Part shown: piece after piece, positions 11,869 through 22,800 of the stretch | Layout of the letters: each line of letters begins with the position of its first letter | How positions within the stretch are numbered: the stretch's first letter is position 1 | Source: Aulostomus chinensis | Lineage: Eukaryota > Chordata > Actinopteri > Syngnathiformes > Aulostomidae | Direction of reading: 5' to 3' | DNA: 64,000 nucleotides | Assembly: GCA_037954235.1 (NCBI GenBank) | Contig: JBBMOA010000022.1 | Span: 1,325,001-1,389,000, forward strand | Notes under the pieces: generated by a model | Told to the model about the DNA's origin: nothing | Database searches by the model: none | Seen by the model: only the letters and a program-made list of their open reading frames with translations | Program-made: the position numbers and the translations under genes

Positions 11869-12072
11869 CAGGGGTAGGGAACCATGTGCCATGGAGAGCC
11901 GTGTGTATGCAGGTTCTCCTTCCAACCCAACACTTAAACAGGTGATTCCACTGATTAACACACCTTTAGCCACAGAAGAGTGTCAATCAGTGGAATCACC
12001 TGTTTAAGTGTTGGGTTGGAAGGAAAACCTGCATACACACGGCTCTCCATGGCACATGGTTCCCTACCCCTG
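11869..12072. mobile_element. Palindromic hAT-like MITE, copy 1
   Basis: A nearly perfect hairpin. The left arm starts CAGGGGTAGGGAACCATGTG and the right arm ends with its reverse complement, with arms of about 90 bp and a short centre near 11965. The CAGGGGT terminus and flanks ccctagta / tactagta (6 of 8 bases equal) fit an 8-bp target duplication typical of hAT elements. It has no coding capacity. A second, more diverged copy is at 57412-57587. Confidence 0.85.
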
Positions 12073-12554
12073 TACTAGTAGAACACAGCCAGCGGCGGCG
12101 GCAGCCGGCGTGCTCCAGCAGCTTTGGCGGCCATTTGTCATTGACTGCAGGTTTTTGTTCTTCCATGTGGACATGAACCACATGAACAAACTGAACCGAA
12201 CTGAATAAAACTGAACCAAAGTGAACGGAGCTGAGCTGAGCCATTTGAGCCAGCTTGGGCAAAAGTGTCTCTGGTTCCAAATGCAGCGTTCGCATGATTT
12301 TTCTATTCCCTCTCTTAATGTTGCAAAATAGAGCAATTTTTCAGATGTGATATCATCGTGGAAGGCATTTCTTTCTCTTGGTAACTGATTCTCTGCTCAT
12401 GAGGAGTTGTTGGGTCTATTTAAAACAAAGTAATTTCAGGAGCATGGTTCCAGGCCTGCTGCCTGCCCGGGCCTTCAGCTGTAGCAGGTACAAGCCTTGA
12501 TGTGACCCGGCGCCAAACAAACGAAGCCTGCTCGTTGTGTTTCAGGCCGGACGT

Positions 12555-12750
12555 GTGTTTCCGCCTTGCTCTTGATAAAACGCTGCCTTAAGAATGTCTT
12601 GAAGGAATTTCTTCAAATTTAGCACAATTGTGTGTTGGGACTGCTGGACATGATTTTGGTGGTCAAAGGTCAAGGTCACTGTGACAAGCATGTGACCCCA
12701 GTGAGGTACCTCTGGTTGGACTTGTATGAACATACTGACTCCCTGTCACT
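12555..12750 (+). repeat. Dispersed repeat with GGTCAAAGGTCAAGGTCACT motif, copy 1
   Basis: Contains 'ccttaagaatgtcttgaagg', 'aatttcttcaaatttagcac' and 'ggtcaaaggtcaaggtcact', a combination also found at 27525-27660 and, reversed, at 51085-51185. It is a diverged interspersed repeat of unknown class. Confidence 0.65.
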
Positions 12751-12827
12751 GTAATGTGTGCATGTATGTTGTATGATTGATGGAAATATTGACTGCATCT
12801 CACATACACGTTACATGATACAGATCC

Positions 12828-13100
12828 CCACAGCAGCGTGGTGAGAGCACCATTGCTCCCAGCAGGAAGGTTCTGGGTTCTAACCCAGGTCCCAGCCAGG
12901 GCCTTTGTCTGGGGAGTTGGTGTGTTCTCCCCATGTCTGTGTGGGTTCTCTCAGGGTGCTCCAGCTTCCTCAGAAGAACACGTTTGTGAGGCTAACTGGT
13001 GAGTGTGACTGGTCTGTTCTATGTGTTCCTGTGATGGACAGGTGGCTTGACCCTGCTGGGAGGCTCCAGCCCCCCCCCCCACACACACACACACACGACC
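12828..13100 (+). mobile_element. tRNA-derived SINE, plus orientation
   Basis: The head has degenerate A/B-box sequence ending 'ggttctgggttctaaccca'. The body carries 'tgttctccccatgtctgtgt', 'gggttctctcagggtgctcc' and 'ctatgtgttcctgtgatgga', and ends 'gggaggctccagcccccccc' with a CA run. It is the same family as 10735-11083. Confidence 0.75.
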
Positions 13101-13843
13101 CCCAGCAGGGATTCTCTTTTCTCATTCTGCATCTGTTTAGTAAAGCTATGATGATGATGTCATACACAACTCACAGACCACGCCCTGCCCCACCCAGCAT
13201 TTCACGTACACCATCTATGCGTTTTATGTAATTTGTCCTGCTGTCTGTCAGCTGTCACTCATTACTTGGCATGTTGTTTCTGGAGGGTTGTTTTCTCAGA
13301 GTTTATCCAAATGACTGCTTGCATAACCTTTTCATGACTGATGACCCTGCAGGCTCCTCTTAACAGCTGCTGTCCTCATCATGGGCTGCTTGATGCTCCG
13401 CTGGGGTTTGAACCTCAGAATACACCGTGTAGTACTTGCTGATCGGGTTGTACTCTATCTCTCAAGTCTTGTGTGATCAAAAGTCATTTTTGTCATCTCA
13501 ATTAACATAAATTCCAAGACTTAAAATGTGTGCAAACTTAAACTAGATTAGAAAGAACTGGTTCTTCTGCTTTTCTGAGAGGCCACACCTTTAGGCCAGG
13601 TGAAACCTGATTTGATCAACAGTCCCCACCTGCGGGCTTTTACATCAGGAACATGAGAACACTGTTAAAAAATAAACACCACTCCTCTCCCCAGAAATGC
13701 CGGCAACTGATATGAATTGCAAGAGCTGGATAAAATAAAATCATGTCAAGCCAAGCCATCAATAATGCAATGAAAACAATAGGAATCAGTGTGACTTTTA
13801 ACAATTATCCCAAACTGAAATAGAGCAGAGCCTCACACACCTG

Positions 13844-13917
<74 letters not shown>

Positions 13918-15840
13918 CCTGACGGAAAGAAGGTGGTGAAAACTTAATATGTCTGGATTTTACATAAAGGAGAGGATGTCAAGTGCACAGACGTGGTATC
14001 ATCGATCATCAGTCTGATTTTCACAGTTAATGTTGGCCACAGTGTTGACAGTGACAATAAAGGATTCAATTCAATCCAGTTTCAGGCTGGTGATGTGACA
14101 TTCAGATAAACTGTTCTTCAGAGAACAGCAGGGATGTGTCAGCGTGTCAGTGACCTCCTGTTTGTTTGTCTGCTTCCATCCCATAGTAACAAGGTGCTCT
14201 TTCTACGCTCGACTGACAACAGTCAGCAAATGGAGGCACTGTTACAAGCTTGTCACAGCACACATAGCGTGATGGCATTTTTCATCATATAGGTATTTTT
14301 TGATTATACAAGTCATCATAATGCGCACAGTGAGGTCAGATCTGACATTCAATCAAATCCTTACATGTACACATTTTTATATAAGATCCTGCCACGTTCA
14401 CGCCCACAAGCTTGTAGAGTGAATGTGAACAACAACTTCCTTTATCCTCTGAATGGTCAGTAGTCAACAAACATTTTGATTGAACTAAGAAGTAACTAAG
14501 TAGAACACGTATGTTTTGGCATCGCCATGATCAAGCTGGAGTGATTTGGCTTAACTAAATCCACCAGTTGGTTGCACTCAGGACTCCTGTGAACAGGTTT
14601 TTTTGTACAGTTTTTGTACAGTTTAGCTGCTGTTAGCCATCAATCTCCATTAGCTTCAAGCTAAATTTACATGGGTGGCTCTTCTTGCATTCCTGAAGTG
14701 GGGGGGGGGGGGCATTTGGCCTCTGAATCCCGACGGGTTTCATTTAGGTCTGAAATAAGTGACTGAAGATGGATGGATGAATACCATATCGAAAGGAGGG
14801 ATGTGGTATAAAGGAATGATGGGACACACAACCCATGTTGTCTTCCAAATGATGATAACACAAAAGAGTTTAACTGATAACCAAAACGCCTGGCGCACAG
14901 ACAGGTGTGTAAAGCCGTGGCATTTATAAAACTGCAGGTCTGAAGCATCTGAGTATCCCAAACCTCCAATCTCTTCTTTCTAGAAGATGCTAGTTTGTTA
15001 GCAGATGCTCAGATGGGTGTGGTGCACGGCTGTTTTGAAAGCCTGATATTTTGTAGCAATTATCTCTTGACGTGAGCAGCTCTCAGTGTTTGACACAGAA
15101 GACCAGATTCCAGCTCAACAATGTGGTTCTACATAAGTGATTGAGCAGTCACACCTGGGAAGGTTGTGGGCGTAGCTGCATTGACAGGATGCAGTGAGAA
15201 TCCTGAACACAGTTACAAAGGTGGAGACACAGATGGTGAAAAAACAAATACCTGCTGGATCATGCAAATGTGTGCAAGTTTCCTTTCTCTATCATAAACT
15301 TCACTTTTTCAAATTGTACTCCTGCAGTTGCAGAAGTTGCTGGTGGAGCTGTAGCTTCATTGTACTTGTTCAAATTGTAAAACCTTTCGTACCAGAGCGC
15401 CCAGCTCAGTTTTACCTGTTTTTCTTTATTCCCCTTGAATTATGCTAAACTTGTCTCAGCCGTTGTTTCACATCTCATCCTTTATGATGAATCATCTCTC
15501 ATGTTAGATTTCTGTTCTCCTGAAGGCCTCGTTCCTGCCTGTTTTCCTCATGTATTATTGTACATTTTCTTACGCACTTTGTGACGTTTGGCCTTTTATT
15601 AAGAGCATTTAAATGAAGATAATAATAGAACTCTTAATTACAGGTTGAAAAGTTGAAATGCCACTCTCCAAGTTTCATAAGTCATTTAATTATGGAGCGA
15701 ACAGGAGTTTTAGTCATCAATAATTTGTCTATGAACAGAAAAGGAGGTGCAGATTTATAGATGTTACACCTAAATCTGGGAGGGAGAAATTCAGGTCAAT
15801 CATCATGATTCATCACTTGACGCAAGAAGGTGGAGGCTGG
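13101..15840. other. Intergenic: long (GT)n at 13844-13916, otherwise little
   Basis: A nearly perfect (GT)n microsatellite of about 70 bp lies at 13844-13916 and a poly-G run at 14700-14712. A copy of a local dispersed repeat ('attagcttcaagctaaat', 'ggctcttcttgcattc') lies at about 14620-14700. I see no gene in the remainder. Confidence 0.6.
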
Positions 15841-15842
15841 GG

Positions 15843-15955
15843 ATACTTATAGGCAGAGGGAACCGAGTTGGAGAACACAAATCCATTTCAGGACAACAGA
15901 GGCTGACAGTAAACGGATAGTGCATTTCTTCACTTAACTTCACTTCAAGATCCCG
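15843..15955 (+). other. Putative promoter and noncoding exon 1 of the Ala-rich repeat gene
   Basis: A TATA-like ACTTATAGG lies at about 15846. It is followed by about 100 bases without a used ATG and a strong donor (CCCG then GTGAGTATT) after 15955. The exon would splice to the acceptor TTCCTCACAG ending at 16810. The layout mirrors that of the mucin-like gene at the left edge. Confidence 0.55.
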
Positions 15956-16867
15956 GTGAGTATTTGGTTGGTTCACTTCTCTTTTTTTCCATGAAATCTG
16001 ACTGCATAATTCTTGAAAGTGTGACTAAAAAAATTATTTCCTTTTTATTGTTGTTGTGTTTTTTTTGGTTTTGGTTTTTTTTTTTGCTTAGGATTTTGGG
16101 GATCTTTTTTATAACTTTGGAAATATATCATAGTTTACCATTAATTCACAGAAAACAATAAAAACTTTAGTTTTTAGGAGTAGTTAGCTCCTCCGCATTA
16201 AAACTTACCCACAAAAATAGCAGATTTGGGTTTTTCTTTCTTTTTTCTGTTTTGTTCTGGGTTGTTTTTTTTTTGAACTCATTGCCAGGAAAAGGTACCA
16301 AATAGTATTGCTTTGGACTTGAGGCTTTAACTCTCATGTTCATGGTGAGGAATAATTTCATCTTCCAAATCCGAAAAACAGTATCTGTCAAAGCGCAAAG
16401 GGATGCTGACTCAGCTAAGCACTCCTCTAACTGCTTCCTTTACATTGGTTGAATTAATATCGGATGAGGAGGAAGGGAAACAGAGCAGAATGTGTTGCTA
16501 TTTGATTTTTCCATCCGTGACTGGAACTTAAGTGTTATGCCGTAGATCAGCAGGTTTATTTTTAGGTCCTGTTTGATTTCACTCAATCAGCATTGACACA
16601 ACTTGAGATAACTGCTTTGTAGCTGTCGTTATTTCAGAAGTGTGTAATTTCTAATTTTATTAGAACTTCCTGTTTGTAATGAGCGACTGCTGTTACAGCA
16701 GCTGTAAACAGTGCTGAAAAGAAAAGAGGAATTCTTTTTGTTATGAAGTTATGTTACTGAGATTATTCACAAAGTAATAACACTTTTCTTCTCATTTGCT
16801 TTCCTCACAGAACACGGTCATGTGTAGTTTTGATAAAGACACTGGAGGAGGGACAAAACCCATCACA

Positions 16868-19800
16868 ATGATTACCAAGAGTGTAATTATTGTCCTTCTG
16901 CTCATAGGTAAGTAATTAAACTGCTAAAATGATAGCAAATCCTAAAAGTGATGATGTTGTTTAAAATTATTGAATTCTATCCAATTTCTTTCGATGGGAA
17001 AAGCAACCGACAGCCAGCGCGTTGAAGGAAGCATAAGAAGAAAGTGTCCAAACCTGACAACAGTGCCTCCCCCAGTACAAACAACCAAGAATCCAACAAC
17101 AATGCATCCACAACCATACACAGCAACATCTACAACTGCAGCAGCCACAGCTGCTGCTTCCACTGCTGCATCAGTGGCAGCAGCAACCGCAGCAGCAGCA
17201 TCTACTGCTGCTACAGGACCTGTTGCTGAGAAAGCAGCCGCGGCTGCAGAAGCTGCAGTCAAAGCAGCAGAAGAAGCAGCTGAGGCTTCGTCTGCAGTGA
17301 TAAATGGAGACATAAAACCAGAAGAGGCAGCACAGAAGGCCAAAATCGCAGCAGAAGCAGCTAAAAGCGCATCGGATGCAGCAAAAGAGGCAGCTGAACA
17401 AGCACCTGCATCGATGAAAGACGTAGCAGAAAAACTTGCGGAGGCATCAGCAAATGCGTCAACAGCAGCAGAACAAGCAGCACAGGCAGCAGAGAAGGCC
17501 GCAGAAGCAGACACACCAGAAGCTGCAAAGGAAGCTGCAACAGATGTAGTAAACACAGCTGCTGCTACTGCAGAAACACTAGCAGATATTCAGAAAGCAC
17601 TGGAAAAGGAAGCCTCAAACCAAACAACTGGAGCAGACTCAGCTTTGGAAATACTGGAACCAGTAATAATGGCGACAGAAAAGGCCGAAGAGGTGGCAGA
17701 TAAGGCGGAAATGGCAGCTGAAGCTGCAGCAGCTGCTGTAGAGGCAGTTGACCCAGAAATAATGGAGGAAAAGGCAGCAGAAGCAAGAAAAATGGCCAAG
17801 GAAGCAGCAGAATTAGCACAGGAAGTTGCAGAGGAAACAGCAGGGATTGTTGATCAAGTAATGCCTGATGAACCTACAGCTCCACCAGCAACATCTGTAC
17901 CAACTGTAACTCAAGGACCTTCAGCAGTTTCCCTATCAAAAAAATCTGCAACTGCAGCAGCGTCAGTGGCTGCTTCCACTGCTGCATCAGTGGCAGCAGC
18001 AACCGCAGCAGCAGCATCTACTGCTGCTACAGGACCTGTTGCTGAGAAAGCAGCCGAGGCTGCAGAAGCTGCAGTCAAAGCAGCAGAAGAAGCAGCTGAG
18101 GCTTCGTCTGCAGTGATAAATGGAGACATAAAACCAGAAGAGGCAGCACAGAAGGCCAAAATCGCAGCAGAAGCAGCTAAAAGCGCATCGGATGCAGCAA
18201 AAGAGGCAGCTGAACAAGCACCTGCATCGATGAAAGACGTAGCAGAAAAACTTGCGGAGGCATCAGCAAATGCGTCAACAGCAGCAGAACAAGCAGCACA
18301 GGCAGCAGAGAAGGCCGCAGAAGCAGACACACCAGAAGCTGCAAAGGAAGCTGCAACAGATGTAGTAAACACAGCTGCTGCTACTGCAGAAACACTAGCA
18401 GATATTCAGAAAGCACTGGAAAAGGAAGCCTCAAACCAAACAATTGGAGCAGACTCAGCTTTGGAAATACTGGAACCAGTAATAACGGCGACAGAAAAGG
18501 CCAAAGAGGTGGCAGATAAGGCGGAAATGGCAGCTGAAGCTGCAGCAGCTGTTGTAGAGGCAGTTGACCCAGAAATAATGGAGGAAAAGGCAGCAGAAGC
18601 AAGAAAAATGGCCAAGGAAGCAGCAGAATCAGCACAGGAAGTTGCAGAGGAAACAGCAGGGATTGTTGATCAAGTAATGCCTGATGAACCTACAGCTCCA
18701 CCAGCAACATCTGTACCAACTGTAACTCAAGGACCTTCAGCAGTTTCCCTATCAAAAAAATCTGCAACTGCAGCAGCGTCAGTGGCTGCTTCCACTGCTG
18801 CATCAGTGGCAGCAGCAACCGCAGCAGCAGCATCTACTGCTGCTACAGGACCTGTTGCTGAGAAAGCAGCCGAGGCTGCAGAAGCTGCAGTCAAAGCAGC
18901 AGAAGAAGCAGCTGTGGCTTCGTCTGCAGTGATAAATGGAGACATAAAACCAGAAGAGGCAGCACAGAAGGCCAAAATCGCAGCAGAAGCAGCTAAAAGC
19001 GCATCGGATGCAGCAAAAGAGGCAGCTGAACAAGCACCTGCATCGATGAAAGACGTAGCAGAAAAACTTGCGGAGGCATCAGCAAATGCATCAACAGCAG
19101 CAGAACAAGCAGCACAGGCAGCAGAGAAGGCCGCAGAAGCAGACACACCAGAAGCTGCAAAGGAAGCTGCAACAGATGTAGTAAACACAGCTGCTGCTAC
19201 TGCAGAAACACTAGCAGATATTCAGAAAGCACTGGAAAAGGAAGCCTCAAACCAAACAGCTGGAGCAGACTCAGCTTTGGAAATACTGGAACCAGTAATT
19301 ACGGCGACAGAAAAGGCCAAAGAGGTGGCAGATAAGGCGGAAATGGCAGCTGAAGCTGCAGCAGCTGCTGTAGAGGCAGTTGACCCAGAAATAATGGAGG
19401 AAAAGGCAGCAGAAGCAAGAAAAATGGCCAAGGAAGCAGCAGAATCAGCACAGGAAGTTGCAGAGGAAACAGCAGGGATTGTTGATCAAGTAATGCCTGA
19501 TGAACCTACAGCTCCACCAGCAACATCTGTACCAACTGTAACTCAAGGACCTTCAGCAGTTTCCCTATCAAAAAAATCTGCAACTGCAGCAGCGTCAGTG
19601 GCTGCTTCCACTGCTGCATCAGTGGCAGCAGCAACCGCAGCAGCAGCATCTACTGCTGCTACAGGACCTGTTGCTGAGAAAGCAGCCGAGGCTGCAGAAG
19701 CTGCAGTCAAAGCAGCAGAAGAAGCAGCTGAGGCTTCGTCTGCAGTGATAAATGGAGACATAAAACCAGAAGAGGCAGCACAGAAGGCCAAAATCGCAGC

Positions 19801-22800
19801 AGAAGCAGCTAAAAGCGCATCGGATGCAGCAAAAGAGGCAGCTGAACAAGCACCTGCATCGATGAAAGACGTAGCAGAAAAACTTGCGGAGGCATCAGCA
19901 AATGCGTCAACAGCAGCAGAACAAGCAGCACAGGCAGCAGAGAAGGCCGCAGAAGCAGACACACCAGAAGCTGCAAAGGAAGCTGCAACAGATGTAGTAA
20001 ACACAGCTGCTGCTACTGCAGAAACACTAGCAGATATTCAGAAAGCACTGGAAAAGGAAGCCTCAAACCAAACAATTGGAGCAGACTCAGCTTTGGAAAT
20101 ACTGGAACCAGTAATAACGGCGACAGAAAAGGCCAAAGAGGTGGCAGATAAGGCGGAAATGGCAGCTGAAGCTGCAGCAGCTGCTGTAGAGGCAGTTGAC
20201 CCAGAAATAATGGAGGAAAAGGCAGCAGAAGCAAGAAAAATGGCCAAGGAAGCAGCAGAATCAGCACAGGAAGTTGCAGAGGAAACAGCAGGGATTGTTG
20301 ATCAAGTAATGCCTGATGAACCTACAGCTCCACCAGCAACATCTGTACCAGCTGTAACTCAAGGACCTTCAGCAGTTTCCCTATCAAAAAAATCTGCAAC
20401 TGCAGCAGCGTCAGTGGCTGCTTCCACTGCTGCATCAGTGGCAGCAGCAACCGCAGCAGCAGCATCTACTGCTGCTACAGGACCTGTTGCTGAGAAAGCA
20501 GCCGAGGCTGCAGAAGCTGCAGTCAAAGCAGCAGAAGAAGCAGCTGAGGCTTCGTCTGCAGTGATAAATGGAGACATAAAACCAGAAGAGGCAGCACAGA
20601 AGGCCAAAATCGCAGCAGAAGCAGCTAAAAGCGCATCGGATGCAGCAAAAGAGGCAGCTGAACAAGCACCTGCATCGATGAAAGACGTAGCAGAAAAACT
20701 TGCGGAGGCATCAGCAAATGCGTCAACAGCAGCAGAACAAGCAGCACAGGCAGCAGAGAAGGCCGCAGAAGCAGACACACCAGAAGCTGCAAGGGAAGCT
20801 GCAACAGATGTAGTAAACACAGCTGCTGCTACTGCAGAAACACTAGCAGATATTCAGAAAGCACTGGAAAAGGAAGCCTCAAACCAAACAACTGGAGCAG
20901 ACTCAGCTTTGGAAATACTGGAACCAGCGATTACGGCGACAGAAAAGGCCAAAGAGGTGGCAGATAAGGCGGAAATGGCAGCTGAAGCTGCAGCAGCTGC
21001 TGTAGAGGCAGTTGACCCAGAAATAATGGAGGAAAAGGCAGCAGAAGCAAGAAAAATGGCCAAGGAAGCAGCAGAATCAGCACAGGAAGTTGCAAAGGAA
21101 ACAGCAGGGATTGTTGATCAAGTAATGCCTGATGAACCTACAGCTCCACCAGCAACATCTGTACCAGCTGTAACTCAAGGACCTTCAGCAGTTTCCCTAT
21201 CAAAAAAATCTGCAACTGCAGCAGCGTCAGTGGCTGCTTCCACTGCTGCATCAGTGGCAGCAGCAACCGCAGCAGCAGCATCTACTGCTGCTACAGGACC
21301 TGTTGCTGAGAAAGCAGCCGAGGCTGCAGAAGCTGCAGTCAAAGCAGCAGAAGAAGCAGCTGAGGCTTCGTCTGCAGTGATAAATGGAGACATAAAACCA
21401 GAAGAGGCAGCACAGAAGGCCAAAATCGCAGCAGAAGCAGCTAAAAGCGCATCGGATGCAGCAAAAGAGGCAGCTGAACAAGCACCTGCATCGATGAAAG
21501 ACGTAGCAGAAAAACTTGCGGAGGCATCAGCAAATGCGTCAACAGCAGCAGAACAAGCAGCACAGGCAGCAGAGAAGGCCGCAGAAGCAGACACACCAGA
21601 AGCTGCAAAGGAAGCTGCAACAGATGTAGTAAACACAGCTGCTGCTACTGCAGAAACACTAGCAGATATTCAGAAAGCACTGGAAAAGGAAGCCTCAAAC
21701 CAAACAACTGGAGCAGACTCAGCTTTGGAAATACTGGAACCAGCGATTACGGCGACAGAAAAGGCCAAAGAGGTGGCAGATAAGGCGGAAATGGCAGCTG
21801 AAGCTGCAGCAGCTGCTGTAGAGGCAGTTGACCCAGAAATAATGGAGGAAAAGGCAGCAGAAGCAAGAAAAATGGCCAAGGAAGCAGCAGAATCAGCACA
21901 GGAAGTTGCAGAGGAAACAGCAGGGATTGTTGATCAAGTAATGCCTGATGAACCTACAGCTCCACCAGCAACATCTGTACCAACTGTAACTCAAGGACCT
22001 TCAGCAGTTTCCCTATCAAAAAAATCTGCAACTGCAGCAGCGTCAGTGGCTGCTTCCACTGCTGCATCAGTGGCAGCAGCAACCGCAGCAGCAGCATCTA
22101 CTGCTGCTACAGGACCTGTTGCTGAGAAAGCAGCCGAGGCTGCAGAAGCTGCAGTCAAAGCAGCAGAAGAAGCAGCTGAGGCTTCGTCTGCAGTGATAAA
22201 TGGAGACATAAAACCAGAAGAGGCAGCACAGAAGGCCAAAATCGCAGCAGAAGCAGCTAAAAGCGCATCGGATGCAGCAAAAGAGGCAGCTGAACAAGCA
22301 CCTGCATCGATGAAAGACGTAGCAGAAAAACTTGCGGAGGCATCAGCAAATGCGTCAACAGCAGCAGAACAAGCAGCACAGGCAGCAGAGAAGGCCGCAG
22401 AAGCAGACACACCAGAAGCTGCAAAGGAAGCTGCAACAGATGTAGTAAACACAGCTGCTGCTACTGCAGAAACACTAGCAGATATTCAGAAAGCACTGGA
22501 AAAGGAAGCCTCAAACCAAACAGCTGGAGCAGACTCAGCTTTGGAAATACTGGAACCAGTAATTACGGCGACAGAAAAGGCCGAAGAGGTGGCAGATAAG
22601 GCGGAAATGGTAGCTGAAGCTGCAGCAGCTGCTGTAGAGGCAGTTGACCCAGAAATAATGGAGGAAAAGGCAGCAGAAGCAAGAAAAATGGCCAAGGAAG
22701 CAGCAGAATCAGCACAGGAAGTTGCAAAGGAAACAGCAGGGATTGTTGATCAAGTAATGCCTGATGAACCTACAGCTCCACCAGCAACATCTGTACCAGC

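Noticed and set aside
10735..13100. Functional tRNA genes suggested by A/B-box-like sequence
   Set aside because: The boxes are degenerate and joined to a conserved SINE body, and no cloverleaf could be drawn.
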